Positions 24,321 to 36,788 are shown, counted from the stretch's first letter. The stretch: DNA of 64,000 nucleotides from Sipunculus nudus (GCA_026874595.1 CM049315.1:5206664-5270663), one strand, 5' to 3'. Translations and numbers: made by a program. Notes: generated from the sequence alone by a model not told the origin.

Positions 24321-27300
24321 GTTTCATAAACGATGAGTTACAATGAAGAGGTACAATGAAACTCAATTAAACCGAGACTGAGCTCGAAATCCCTTTGGTG
24401 CGACCTAACACTAGGTATGTGTATTGTTAATACGATACGCCTCTCTGTTCGGCCTTGATATTGTTGAAGGTATATGCAATTTACTCTGATTAAGCCCTAA
24501 ACTGTTTGGATAACCGGGCCTTTACTGTGAGTACAGAATATGAACGCTTTTCTTTACATCTTCTTTACAAGATGATCATCCATCATAGCGTGCTATTTAG
24601 CATGGTCTCAGGAATCACGATCTTTACGTTTACCTCCGTTTAAACTGAGCCTTCAAACAGAGATCTCTGGAATAACCATTCACGAAAACACCAAAGGGAT
24701 CAAGAAACACGGAATGAGACAGCAAGCGTCTTTTGTGTACAGAGACCCCCTGAGCCTGCATGGTGAATGGCAGCGAAACAACGTAGAAGAAATAAAGAGT
24801 TCGGTCATGGTGTTTCTATCACCGACATCTTTGTGATTTCCTTTGAAGGCAGGTACTTTATTGAAAAGTTTGTCTCCCCGCGTTGCACGGTGCTGAGGGC
24901 TAGGCGTGTTTTACTTATTGCGGGGGAGTATTTTTATTTTTCAGTATACATAATACATATCTCTTAATGTCTGTTAATGACAGGACTTTAACCAATGGTC
25001 AACCACTTTTGAAGCAGTATAACTCTCAAGACACACATAAGTCCAAGTAACATACAAGAATTTGCCAATTATAGTTTAATTTTATCTAAATTAAATAATT
25101 TTCCTTCTGAGACCTAGCTGGCTTGCTTTCGAACGTTGTTTCAAGTATAGCAGTTGTAAACTATCAAAGAAAAATTCCGCCTACTCTATAAATATGATAT
25201 CTCAGTGGACTATTAGTTGTTTCGATACTCGATATAAACAAACTGATAAACTCACTTACTCAATCCATTGGTATCCTGATTCAATTCAATATTAATCACA
25301 AACAATTTATGTAGAACCTGTAATCTTAATTATATTTTGAAGAATGTATTGATTGCTTGAAACACCACATAAAACTGTCTGTGATGTGGGTATGTGGAAT
25401 AATAATTATATTAATTATGTTTTTATCTAACACCTGACTATTATATGTATATGGCCATGTATTACTCTGTATTCTTCATTAAGTTTAATTATAATTTTTA
25501 TGTTTTATTTTTTTTTTTTCAATGTTTTCGCTAGCCGTGACAAACACGACTCAGTTAGGACCCCCTACTTATCTGGCCATAATGTCAGAGGGCCGATCTG
25601 GCGCTATGTTTTCGCATGCGGACCTTAAATTTATCTGCTGTAAGAAATAACTTTAATATTTTGTCTAAATAATTAAACGTTATGTAATTATAGTTTGTTA
25701 TGTAATGAGATGCAATATGTTACTTGAATTTTATAGTATACCACAAGGAAAAACCTGTGGTTAAACCATAACAGTGAATCTAGATCTTCCTTAAATTAAT
25801 TTACTCACTTGCGACCGAATGTATAGCTCACCTTTTCCATCCGATATCATGGTTAGTATTTGATCTATTGGTATAAACAATCATTCACGACCCTAGCCCA
25901 GCAGATGAACTGAATGTTTGGCATCGACCACAAAGACCAGCAGATTGATTCATCCATTATAATCATCTCATTTATCACCTGCACGCCATGAAGGTGAGGC
26001 GGGCGAGTGGACAGGCAAGTCTGGTTATATCTCTCTGTGATATTGCACAGACTATGTTTACGTGACGGCCATAACAATGACCATCAAGAAAAATGAACCT
26101 CGTGAGGGTTCTACGTGGAATCTTATATGTTTAAAAAGCCTGATGTGATCTGTTATTGGGAACTCTAGACTTTCATCCCAAGTATTTATATTATACATTT
26201 GGATCCATAGGAAATAAAATACAAATAATGGAGGGAAGGATATTTACATGTCGAATTGAGAACATCTTTCTATATAACTGTTGCAGGCGGTCCAGCTTTT
26301 AGAGTCAATTTTGAAGAACGATAATCAGATAATGCGTTGATAAGGAAATAATTCTTCAGCCGTACTTGCAACGATCACAAATGGTCGCTTATATGCCCGC
26401 TTACACCGGGGATACAAACAATTGCTCTCGCAGATAAATGGTAGAGCATAGCTTAGATTAATTGCATTTTAAAGGAGTGGCACTGGTCCTGCGTGAATTA
26501 TTTTCTGTTTGCCAATGTATGAAATATCTATTCCGCTTAAAAAAGGGCCTGCATGTCCAGTGGGCGCCCCATCGAAAAGGTGTTTCTGTGTGGAGAGTTA
26601 TATTTAGAATATTCGTTTCAGTCGACCATCTCTCTCTCCAATAAATTGATAATATCTTATTAAACCCAAGGAAAACCTTCTATTATGCAGCTTTAAGTAC
26701 CTTCTATAATGATATTTTGGTTCAGTTCCAAAGGCCGGTAAAATAAAGTTTATCCCTCCCGGAGGTGTAGCATTATTTCAATCATTACGATCTCACATAA
26801 TGTTGCGGGTACAGTAAATGTATAGAATACCATGATTTATCTATTTATTCCTTGTTTGCCATAAACATGGAGGAAATATTGGTTTCTGTGTATTTTTTTA
26901 AATTATGGGCCTGTTTGAGTTTTCGACACAACATCATGTATAACATTTATTATGTCACGGTTTAAGCCGAGGGAAAGTTTCTTGGGCATTTGATACTTTA
27001 AGTTGTTATACATGGTTATATAACTAGTTTAAATTCAAATCACAAGATTCTACAATAATACGCTGTATTACTGAACAATGGAAACACTAAGCTCTTTAAA
27101 GCGAAAGAAACTGAACCGACCTCTCTGGCGAAATTGCTCTGAAGATGTTGAAAGAAAATAAACAGATAGTCAGAAGCCCGTTAGGACCAGAGCCAATACA
27201 AACATCAAACGCACCAATACCCATGGCCATCTCAGACAGGAAGAGCGGTCTTCCGGTGCCGTTTAATCACAGACTCAGTGGTGTAAAATACGACAGATCA

Positions 27301-27595
27301 TTCATCAATCAACGCAGTGATTTTCACGAGCTGCTCTCGTGTATGTGGGAGCCTCCAGCACCTCGCCTGCTGCACAGTCTCTGAGAGACTGTATGTGTTC
27401 AGAAGTGACTGGTGTTTTTTTTTTATAAATTGAAATGCTGAAATTTTGACAGGTCCTGGATAATAAACAAGATAATAATACTATATTAATGATGATGACG
27501 ATCATAGTAATGAGTGTAATCATCATCATTATCATAATTATAGAAAAGGTGACGGATCTAATACAATATCGGGTGGGGGGAGGGGGCAGTCCAAC
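24321..27595. other. gene-free stretch
   Basis: No supportable gene in 3.3 kb. A 79-codon plus frame at 27145-27384 has ordinary amino-acid composition but no recognisable motif or splice context. A homopolymer T tract lies at about 25507-25519. Confidence 0.5.
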
Positions 27596-27674
27596 ACTGG
27601 ACGCTCACGACCTCTAATCCCCCATCCTGTCAGCCAGGTGTGTGGGGATGTTTGTAAAGGCCTCAGCGTCCAGT
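27596..27674 (+). other. 79-nt potential hairpin
   Basis: ACTGGACGCT (27596-27605) pairs perfectly with AGCGTCCAGT (27665-27674). Inside, AATCCCC and GGGGAT can extend the stem after a bulge. The loop region contains CCTGTCAGCCAGG. A small structured RNA or a chance or regulatory palindrome are all possible; there is no homology evidence. Confidence 0.3.
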
Positions 27675-29516
27675 TCTGACATTAGTGGAGGCGGGAGTTT
27701 AAAGTTTTAGCAGGGTATTGGAGGTGGTTTTCCAATTTTGACCTATACCTAAATTGAGAAATAAACTTCACTACACAATCTAATCAGTAAAGGTATATGT
27801 ATATTTGAAACTTGGTATTCTAACTCAAGTGAGACAATGTCCAGTTGTCATCAAGACTTTACAGAACATTAAGGGAAAGGGCAAAGCAAGTTTAAGAAAC
27901 AGTCCATTTTAAGCAGTAAATATTAATTATGTGTCTTGGCATCCTGTGTAAATTTAAATATGTTGCATGTCTGTAAACTCGTACATAATTGTATGGCTAT
28001 TATGTGTAGTGGACATCGTCACAGCTTAAAAAATTAACCCTCAGGAAAAATACATACATATGAAATGTTTTTTACATATGCGTCACTCTGGGAGAAAGAT
28101 CATGTTATGTATCTGCTAAGAATAACCCGGTTGCTGTATGGGGATATGTGTACCAGTCCAATCAATGACCGTATTTCAGTTGTCACACGTCCGCTTCTAA
28201 TCTGTTTTGACACCTGCACATTGCACGACGCTTGCTTTACTCGGTCTCATGCCTCAAATTCCCCTGTGGGAATCGGGAATAGCTGGGAGGGCAGCCGTAT
28301 AAAATGACAGTAATTACTCCTGTCTGATTTGATTAAATATGTTGACCCCCTTTTCTGTCAAATCGCACGGGAACACAGAGTAAGAAAGTATTTCATTTTG
28401 GCCAATGTAATGTGTAAAGAAGCCCCCAAAAAAACTCTGCATGATGAAGGGGTATGGAATGGTATTTAAATTTCCCGGTCAGGAGAAAAATAGGTACCCT
28501 TCCTTTGGACTTTTATAATTGCACTAACATTTTTGTTGAACTTTTTGTATGATAATAAAAAGACACTACTAAGCAAGGACGTGATGAAATCATTTGGACT
28601 TAATAATTATTTATTTACGATGCACGATTCATTATCTCCAGTTTTTCAGTTATCTCATGAAAATTCAGGAATAACGTCCCTAGAAATAACATCTATTTCT
28701 ATAACTTGCCCCTAGAAGAAAATATACAGAAATGCAGCCGCACGAACAGATTCAAGACACTGGGAGAAATAAACCTGTCCGGGCTTGATAAGGACACGGG
28801 CAAGCGAAACGAAACTACACCGACTACAGTGGCCAGGCGAAAATCTGTGGTGAGACATTGATGTAAAGAGACTTGTATCGGCAAAGTATAGACCGGTATA
28901 ACGCATTTATGCGACCTCGCACAAAATCACAAATTTTTGTAAGAAACATATCATTAAACAGAACTGTAGTGTCTTAAATGCGCCGTCCCCCACCACGCTC
29001 CTGCGGGTAAATGTTACCTTTTAATCCGTTAAATGCTGACTCAGGCACACTCTTTAGCATATTAAACAAAACATGATCGAATGCATGTTTGTCTAAAAAC
29101 TACTCGAGCAACTCAACCAGATTAGCATTTCAATAGACCTTTTCCACGATCATGTGGAAAACGATCGTCTTGTTTATTCGGATTGGCAAAGGAGCCTGGC
29201 CGTTTATAATCATGTCATTTGAGACTCAACAGCATAAGTAAAGTTCGATATACTCGTCCCTGTCCGGTCAGTACCAGTCACCTCGCCAGGTAACGATATT
29301 TTGACGGGAAAGGTCCATAACTGATTTATTAGAGAACATCGGGGTTATGACGCAACAGGTATGGCTATCTACAGACCAGAAAAAGTTATAAAGAGCTTAT
29401 ACATATGATAAATGCCTAGAGAAGCATTTGTTTTCATATTTGATCAGTGGCTGCACATGTAGCTAACAAGCTAAGTCGTATCCTTATAGAATATAAAATA
29501 TGGGTGTTAGTCCTAA
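27675..29516. other. gene-free stretch
   Basis: Nothing recognised. A GC-richer patch at 28730-28870 is open in two minus frames of about 60 codons but shows no motif. Confidence 0.5.
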
Positions 29517-29517
29517 C

Positions 29518-29638
29518 TAGGGCTGTATCAGTATACCGACATATCGGTACATGTCGATACGCCCCATCAGTACGGTTACTGGTCTATCGTCGTATCTCTG
29601 AAGCACAAACAAATATATATACATGTCATACAACCCTA
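29518..29638. mobile_element. short inverted-repeat element (MITE-like)
   Basis: The left end TAGGGCTGTATCA (29518) and the complement of the right end, TAGGGTTGTATGA, match at 11 of 13 positions and enclose only about 120 bp with internal self-complementary GTATACCGACATATCGGTAC. The TAGGG(C/T)TG start resembles hAT-type ends. The flanks (GTCCTAAC and ACCTAAAC) are only weakly alike, so no clear 8-bp target duplication survives. Confidence 0.4.
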
Positions 29639-29949
29639 ACCTAAACTATAATCTAAGTTATATATAAAGCTTCAGCTTTTTCATAATGGCTTTTTAAGAC
29701 TTAACAAGATCACACATTGTCGCATGATTGAATGGATGAGGAATGTAATTACAGTTCTCGGTGAATCCATGACAATGATAAACTTTATCCCCAGAGCAAT
29801 GAATCAGACATGAAAAATGAAGCGGATCATCAATATATATCGGGTATCGTATATCCAGTTGTTAACTCTGTTCACTTTTTATACTTTTATGTAAGATTTG
29901 GGTTTTGACAGCAACAAGGCTATGATCTCGATGGTATAATATTAATAAA
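29639..29949. other. gene-free AT-rich stretch
   Basis: No feature seen between the small inverted-repeat element and the 37-bp array. Confidence 0.6.
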
Positions 29950-30162
29950 ATAATTGTAACCATATAATGTTAAAATATTGAATAAATTAATTGATACCAT
30001 ATAATGTTAATATATTGAATACAATAATTGTTACCATATAATGTTAATAAATTGAATTTTAAGAATTGTTACCATATAATGTTAATTTATTGAATATAAT
30101 AATTGTAACCATATAATGTTAATGTATTGAATTTTAATAATTGTTACCATATAATGTTAATG
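29950..30162 (+). repeat. 37-bp tandem satellite, six units
   Basis: ACCATATAATGTTAA recurs at 29959, 29996, 30033, 30071, 30108 and 30146 (37 or 38 bp apart). The remainder of the unit is ATTGAAT(A/T)(A/C)AATAATTGT. AT content is very high. Confidence 0.95.
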
Positions 30163-31474
30163 TTACTTTCTTAATGGATCCCGTAAAAATAATGTCTCTA
30201 TTTTAAGTCACACATTAATTGGCAAACAGCTGAAATGAAGTATTTAAAAGACAAAGTGTCTTATTAGTAAACCTAAGTAAGCCACGGTACCCAGGTCGTT
30301 TCTATTGAACCATTTTAAAAGGACCATTTTCTACTATAATTTAGCATTTAGTGAAGGGGAAGAATTTTAAACTTGTGTTATCTATCTGTGTTACCAATCT
30401 GACTAGTGGAGCCTGGCAGTTATTAATATGGGACCCAAACTTAGATAAATTGCACGAATATACTTGCTTTTTTAAAATAATCATTATCACTATTATTATT
30501 ATTATTTTTATAATACACTAGCAGTCGAAGTGGTAGTAGTATAATCATCTGTTATCAATACAAGTATACTAATAGTCTCATTCATGTTAAACCATTATCA
30601 TTATCACAGAAATTCCAATAAACGGGTAGAGATTAAGGGCCAATTTACTTTTGAACCATGTCGTTATGTCAAGCAGTATTCTCGTTGCCAAAGTTAACAT
30701 TTTTTTGTCACATCAGGTCACCAAATGTTATCATCCCAAATAAGCTTCCCCATATCTTGTCTATGTCAGCCTATGTCCCGGTGTCACCGCGAAGTGTCCT
30801 GATGTACTATCTCGATGTCTTCCCAATGTGAACTAAAATGCTCTCACTCTCCAGATTCGTCAAAAAATGCAATAAAAAAACCAACATCGTGGAAACAGGG
30901 AGGACACATGGGGGAACAACGAGAAACATATGGAGAGATCTGCATAACATTAGATTTTTTTATTTAACTGTCATGTAAATAATACAGGATTAAAACAGTA
31001 AATGTCTACTTATAAAGCCAAACTCTCGGTTTTCTAATAGATAATGATAGCTTACATAGGTACAAACAACTCATTCTAGTCTCCAGTGCCTTTGGCCACA
31101 AAGTCTCTGATCTCTCTAACTCTCTAATGTGAGTAATACCACATTTTACTTGTTATGAACAGATCTGATAACGAGTACCAACGCATTTAGATATATAGTA
31201 AATATTGTAGGTGTCAATGGATTACCCTGGCGTACACCCGATAACATCGGGCACATTGGAGTAACATCAAGATTACATGAACTTGTTAACGTTCGTGCGT
31301 CGGTACGACGTATCCAGATGTGTCCAAGATGTGATCCCGATGTCCCCCTTATTTCCAGAAAATCCTGGGCATGTTAAAAGATGTCCCTCTGTCACCCCGA
31401 TCTTTTCTCATTTCCCGATGTCTTCCGGTTTGGTCCGGTGTAACCCCCTCGATGACCAGTGAGTTTGGACCACG
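30163..31474. other. gene-free stretch
   Basis: No exon recognised. Repeated wording (GATGTCC, CCCGATGTC, CGGTGTCACC) occurs at about 30770-30840 and 31310-31450. It suggests eroded copies of a short repeat but I could not define a unit. Confidence 0.45.
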
Positions 31475-31895
31475 TTTTTAGGGACTAGGACTCGCACTTG
31501 TAGTCGAGGGTTCAGGATACGGACGTATAAGGACTCGAATCCAAAAGAAAAATATCCTTTGTCACATACTTAATAGGCTTATACACATGTGCAAACTTAT
31601 AACAGAATATTGAAAAATAATAACACTATATATATCAAGCTTTAGCTCTGCACCGGGAGCTTAATGTAACTTTAAAATATACATGATAATCTGACATGTT
31701 CATTTTAAATTGCTTGTTAAGGATAACTGTACTGGTCTCGGACTCGAGCTTGGATTGGGTTCCAAATGACTCAGACCCGAAGAAGGTTGTCTTTGAGTCG
31801 AACCTCAGGGACTCGGACTTGGACTCGTGTGGTTTGGACTCGGACTTGTACTCGGACTCGGACTTGGACTTGGACTCGGATGGTGTGGACTCGAA
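31475..31895 (+). repeat. GGACTC/GGACTTG hexamer array, plus orientation
   Basis: It begins TTTTTAGGGACTAGGACTCG (31475) and has eroded GGACTC words to about 31545, then a gap. A denser array of GGACTC, GGACTTG and GACTCGGA lies at 31735-31895. It encodes Asp/Ser/Leu periodic frames on the plus strand and Ser/Glu/Lys ones on the minus strand, which are artefacts. The complementary array lies at 32709-32830 and 33598-33828. Confidence 0.8.
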
Positions 31896-32708
31896 TACAT
31901 CACTTGTTACCCAAATGGTATAAAGATGTAGCAACGGAAACAACACCGATGTGAGCCTTGTTTAATAGCTACAAAAATATCTAAATTATTAGTATTATCT
32001 TTGAGTATAATTAGTAAATCTTCAAAGATTATAATGGACTATTTGGCTTTCCATCAAGATTGTAGAAAACTTTGCGGATGACTTACTTTAAATGATATGT
32101 GGCAAAGTTGCAAAGTGAATGCATGAATCTTGGATTGCAATTTTCTTAATTAGCTGATTGGGTTAATGGAAAGATAAAGCAATCCAATACATTTGTAAAT
32201 TCTACTTTGCCTTAACACAGCCTAACCATGTTATATATCATCCTGAGAACTGGCCTTGATATTAATTAAGAGAAATGACACATAAATAAATTAGTGCTGG
32301 GTTCATTTATTTTTCATAGGCCCGTTCCCTATTTCATTTGAATAATGAGGTTTGCGTCATGTAAAATTCTTGTTTAATTGCCCATTTCCGCGTGTTTATC
32401 CAAGCAATCGGGGGATTTTAAAGAGAAATTTGCACAATGTTATGGACTCTTTTGACATGTATTATGAGATAATCTATGCTGACCATTAAAACAGTATTCA
32501 TCGCGTTGATTAGTTGACTGTTTACTGAGTGACTGAAGCATCGATCTTGCAAATAAAGCTTCTCTAAACGAGGACCGAATGTTGCGATGAGTTATTTAAT
32601 ATTAAGATTATTAAGCAGTGGAAACAAGCTAATGGCAAGTCTGATAAGGTCGCAGTACAAGTTGGCGGATATAACTGGATTGTTTCTAACATGCAAACGT
32701 ACAGCTCC
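31896..32708. other. gene-free spacer between inverted hexamer arrays
   Basis: AT-rich, with no gene. Its position between oppositely oriented arrays makes it the potential core of a larger element, but it has no coding capacity. Confidence 0.5.
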
Positions 32709-32830
32709 ACACCATCCCAGTCCTAGTGCATGTCCGAGTGTAGGCTACTTGAGTCCTAGTCCAAGTCCGAGTCCTTGAAATTCAAGCCCAAGTCAACCTT
32801 GTTCGATTCCGAGTCGTCTGGAACCCGAGT
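32709..32830 (-). repeat. GAGTCC/AAGTCC hexamer array, inverted orientation
   Basis: GAGTCC, AAGTCC and CGAGTC words (32740-32780 densest) are the complement of the array at 31475-31895. The same orientation resumes at 33598, with a MITE-like element between the two. Confidence 0.75.
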
Positions 32831-32924
32831 TAAAGTACAAGTCTTTGTAAAAAGAAATTGATAATGGTGCATTAAGATTAGCTTAGTATTCTTTTTATTA
32901 GTTTACGCCTGCCTTTAACATGAA

Positions 32925-33515
32925 CCCCGTCACACTTATTCGGAATGAGCAGGAATCAAGCAGAACCATTCGGACTGAAGAATTGTTAAAATTCGCGGCA
33001 CACTTGGGCGGGTATTTTAAATTTATCTAAATTTTCACAGGTTTGTAGGATGCAGTAAGAATAATGAGAATGCGCTTCCAACCGGCCTCCGGTGTTTCCG
33101 GTTCGGTTGCTGACCGAATAATTCTGGTCGGAAGGAGGCCTCGAATGCTGTACGAATTCATCTCAAAAGCAGTCAGAGCGCTCAAGGAATGGCTGCCGAT
33201 TATCGTTTAAACGTTCAAGAATTCAAACAGAATGTAGCTCGAATACTTAAAAGGAACTTCCAATGTATTTACAATATAACACGAATGTTTCGAATGTATC
33301 AAGAGTGTACCAGAATGGAATGCGGTTAGAATAAACTTCCAATGACGTTCGATATTTCTCCACTTCGAAATGAGAGGGCAAGAATGGGACCGAATATTTG
33401 GAATGCCGTCAGAATGCAGTAACAATTTTAGAATGCACTTCGAATATTAAGGAATATACAAAGATTTCTCATTCCAACGGGCACTCCGGGTCATTCCGCA
33501 TCTAGTTTGACGGGG
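32925..33515. mobile_element. 591-bp MITE-like element with CCCCGTCA inverted ends
   Basis: The left end CCCCGTCACACTTATTCGGA (32925) and the complement of the right end, CCCCGTCAAACTAGATGCGG, match with one mismatch and a small indel block. Both then continue GGAATGA(G/C)C. The interior is rich in GAATG/CATTC and AATGC words and has no transposase frame. It sits between two same-orientation GAGTCC arrays, so it may have been inserted into or near that satellite. I cannot define a target duplication from the flanks (CATGAA and ATATAA). Confidence 0.65.
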
Positions 33516-33597
33516 ATATAAAATCTTGGTATACATAGCCTTTTTAATATTCTGTTAGTAGTTCTGTTGAACTCGTGATTGATTCGACCTGATTTAT

Positions 33598-33828
33598 CGA
33601 GTCCTTAAATCCGGGCCTGAGTACAAGTCCAGGACGCCTGAGTCCAAGTCCGAGACCGAGTCCAAGTCCAGGACGCCTGAGTCCAAGTCCGGGACGCCCG
33701 AGTCCAAGTCCGGGACGCCCGAGTCCAAGTCCGAGACCGAGTCCAATTCCAGGACGCCCGAGTCCAAGTCCGGGACCGAGTCCCTAAAAAAGTAGACTCG
33801 AGTCAGAGTGGGATCCGGACTCGAGTCC
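33598..33828 (-). repeat. GAGTCCAAGTCC/GGGACGCC hexamer array, inverted orientation
   Basis: The best preserved part of the hexamer family: GAGTCCAAGTCC alternates with AGGACGCC or GGGACGCCC and GAGACCGAGTCC. It ends AGTCCCTAAAAA (33779-33790), the exact complement of TTTTTAGGGACT at 31475-31486. Just beyond is the palindrome GGACTCGAGTCC (33817-33828). Confidence 0.85.
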
Positions 33829-35050
33829 TACATCACCGGTACAGTTTATCAAACAAAAGATTGTACTTGTGAGAATAAAATGACAAAGATACAAAAATGC
33901 AAGTTCAAGAAAGCAAGACCCCTAGATGACAAGTGTCACCAACAAGCTGTGGACATTCCTTAATATAGAAAAAAAAACAAACAAAATGCAGAATTAATAT
34001 TTTATTTCAAAATATGTAAAGCAAGCATGAATATCGGATTATATTGTGTCTATTAAACATTTTCGGACAAATATTTATAGGTTTACTTGATTTTCCTTTG
34101 ATTCAAGTCATATTAATTTTGTTTGTCCTATAAAAAATAACGTCAAATGCATTCATTATTTTTTACAATAACAAACAGATGTTCATTCCATAATTCAAAC
34201 TGTAGTAACATTTAATAATCAAATGAAATATAATTTGAGATAATAAGGCTATATCAAGCTCGGGTCACAATTAGCGAATTCGTTCTCTAAGACCCTGTCA
34301 ATGAAGCAGTCCAGGGTTGTCTACAGTTTACAAAATTACTCTGCCAATACTAATATTATCAAAACGGCGATAATCAGATTCCAAGTCTCTTGTATGATGC
34401 AATAACCACTGAGTGCAAACAGTAGAATAGGTTTTTTTACAGCATTGACGTAGAAGGCGGTGCCAGTCTTCTGATATAAGTAAATGAAAGCGGTTTATTG
34501 ATACCAACAGCTCCATCGGCTTTCATTAGTTGAGGGTTTTTGAAGTACATTGTTTCCTTTGTTAATCATTGATCTGGTTTATGATTGATGATTCCTGCAA
34601 CTTCTTTAAGTATTTTTAGAAGAGACATACAACAACAGCGTCACTTCGTCAATCTGTTCAAACTTGCATTACTTGTTAGTAACTAGGTCAACGAAATCTG
34701 TGCCTGCAGCATAGAGAAATCGATAAAAAAAAACCCGGAAGTTTGAGCATTAGACATATAATCAAACACCCCGGGCATAAGACTACATGTAAAATAAAAT
34801 TTCATAAGAACGCAAGGTATAAATATAATTTAATGTGAACCGATTTAAAGGGACAGAGTCAGGAGCTATATTATGCTTATTCTTTCACACAATCAGTTCC
34901 GTTTTGCTTTTTACAAAAGTTTTCCAGCAAAACCACCCTCAATACCTCCCGTCTAGCTTGTTATAGTCCTGCTTGTGAGGGGATAAACTCGGTCCATATG
35001 TGTCTTTTTAGCGTTTATCATAACAAGGCCGTGACCGGATGTCCGAATTT
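33829..35050. other. gene-free AT-rich stretch
   Basis: No gene or repeat structure recognised. Confidence 0.55.
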
Positions 35051-35060
35051 GCGCATGCGC
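35051..35060. promoter_or_regulatory. NRF-1-like palindrome GCGCATGCGC
   Basis: The perfect 10-bp palindrome GCGCATGCGC matches the core of the animal NRF-1 (alpha-Pal) site, which is usually found in promoters. It lies 12 nt inside the start of a 106-codon plus open frame (35039-35359) that has no recognisable domain and no splice-defined structure. Either the frame is chance or the site is; I do not claim a gene here. Confidence 0.35.
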
Positions 35061-35560
35061 GACATATTCCAAACAAGGAGAAATCCAAACTGGTCCATGC
35101 ATGGACCTTCATGTTTTCTGATATACCTCTGCAGGATGAACATTACTGTCCAATGGCCGAATGTAAATTCATGGTAGAACCTATCGCAACAGATATGTGC
35201 GCGAGGGGTCCAGGAGTCTCAGCCGAAATGACAGGCGAAATACAGTGTGTGAGCCAGTGTATCAGATCCCTGAGTCACCATGGGATGCGATGTTTTAGCC
35301 AGCGGGAACATGTACATATTACATTTTGGGCAAAATCATTCAGGGCATCTACTGATTGACAGTTGTTGTGGCCTGAACATAAACGTGAAAAGAAAAACAC
35401 AATGCAGCTGGCGTTCGCACTATGCCAGTGATCTACTTTTTGAACACTTACAGGAGTAATCAATGGTTCAAGGTTTTTTTTATTTCAAAGAGAAAACGCC
35501 ATTTTTCTCGTTAATTCATCATTCTTTCCAGGAGATTTTGTCCCTTTTATACACAATCGA

Positions 35561-35632
35561 ACCTCTACAAATGGGCACCCTTGGTACAGGGCAAAATTGC
35601 ATACTTTATAGAGGTGCCCTCTATATGGAGGT
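35561..35632. repeat. self-complementary dispersed repeat (CTCTATA hairpin type)
   Basis: ACCTCTACAAATGGGCACC (35561-35579) is largely complementary to GGTGCCCTCTATATGGAGGT (35613-35632), with CTTGGTACAGGGCAAAATTG in the loop. I remember similar hairpin repeats with CCTCTATAA...GGACACC and TTGGGACAGGGCAAA in many invertebrate genomes, but the family name is not certain. Confidence 0.5.
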
Positions 35633-36565
35633 AATAACCGCCTTATTCAGTGCCGCTACCCACTTTATAATTGCTCCATCTCTCTGCATATTAAAGGTAA
35701 AAGTTAATTAATAAGATTTAATAAATATATGTAATCATGATACCGCCGTCAGCTATTCATTTGTTGTGATCTGTGTACAGGAGTGTGCACACTGTGTTAA
35801 AATTGGTCAGAAAGTAGCGCGCCAATGTTGTAATCCCTCTCGGTGCAGACCACCAGGATGGTAACCTTGACTTGATAATTAATTTTGGCCAATATTTAAT
35901 TGTATGTAGCAGAAAAGTATAATAATATATATGCTGAAATAGGATGCGTTATATTTTATATCAAAAACACTAACCAGTTCTCTTACGTTTAAATGACACA
36001 TTGATTAAACTTACTCTATTTTAAGTAACAGAGTACCTGGTTTTCCCGCCAAGTTTGCCCATGCACGTCACTTGGCGTGACAAATCTGGAACTGCACGGT
36101 TTATGTTTTCTCATTTTCCAGGAACCTAATTTCCCGTGTATTTCGAGATTGAATTAAAGTGTAAATGTTATTACAGCAGAGTATGTCAGTTATTATATTA
36201 TCATAGTAACTCTAACACGCTTTATTTTTTCTAAATGTGGTTGTCTGTAAAATTAAAATAGACTAATGATAAATGTGGTCCAAAGGTGGTCGTCCGATCA
36301 GTAAGAATATTTTCATGTACTATAGGTGTAAGCGAAGCTGATGTTTTGGAGATAGTTAACTGTGAATTCTGTAATTCTGTATAATTCTGTATGCCGAGTG
36401 TTTCCGTGATGCCGTTTTAATTGTATATATGACTTGGTGTGATAAATCTTGAACTGAACGGTTCATGTTCTTACATTTTCCGGTATAAAACGTGAAAAGC
36501 ATATTATGTGTTTGTGTTTGAGAGACGTATGCGCGGCCCAAAACCCTAGTGTGACAACTGTTGTT
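35633..36565. other. gene-free stretch
   Basis: No gene. TTTTCTCATTTTCCAG at 36106-36121 is a good 3' splice-site look-alike, but the following frames close quickly or lack motifs. Confidence 0.5.
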
Positions 36566-36735
36566 ACACACACACACACACACTTCACAGAAAGGTCGGT
36601 ATACTGCCGATAAGAAACGAAACCATGATCTTCCGATTTCCGGTCGGCTGAATCCTCTGAGCTACGACCGATCCCAAATGCCTCTCGAGTATTTGCACAC
36701 TTTTTTAGTAACCAGCGAAGGGACGTCACGGTTAT

Positions 36736-36788
<53 letters not shown>

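Noticed and set aside
27145-27384. 79-codon plus frame as a small gene
   Set aside because: Ordinary composition but no motif, promoter or splice support; this length is expected by chance in 64 kb.
31635-31954. Acidic Asp/Ser-rich or Ser/Glu/Lys-rich proteins
   Set aside because: They are sense and antisense translations of the GGACTC hexamer array.
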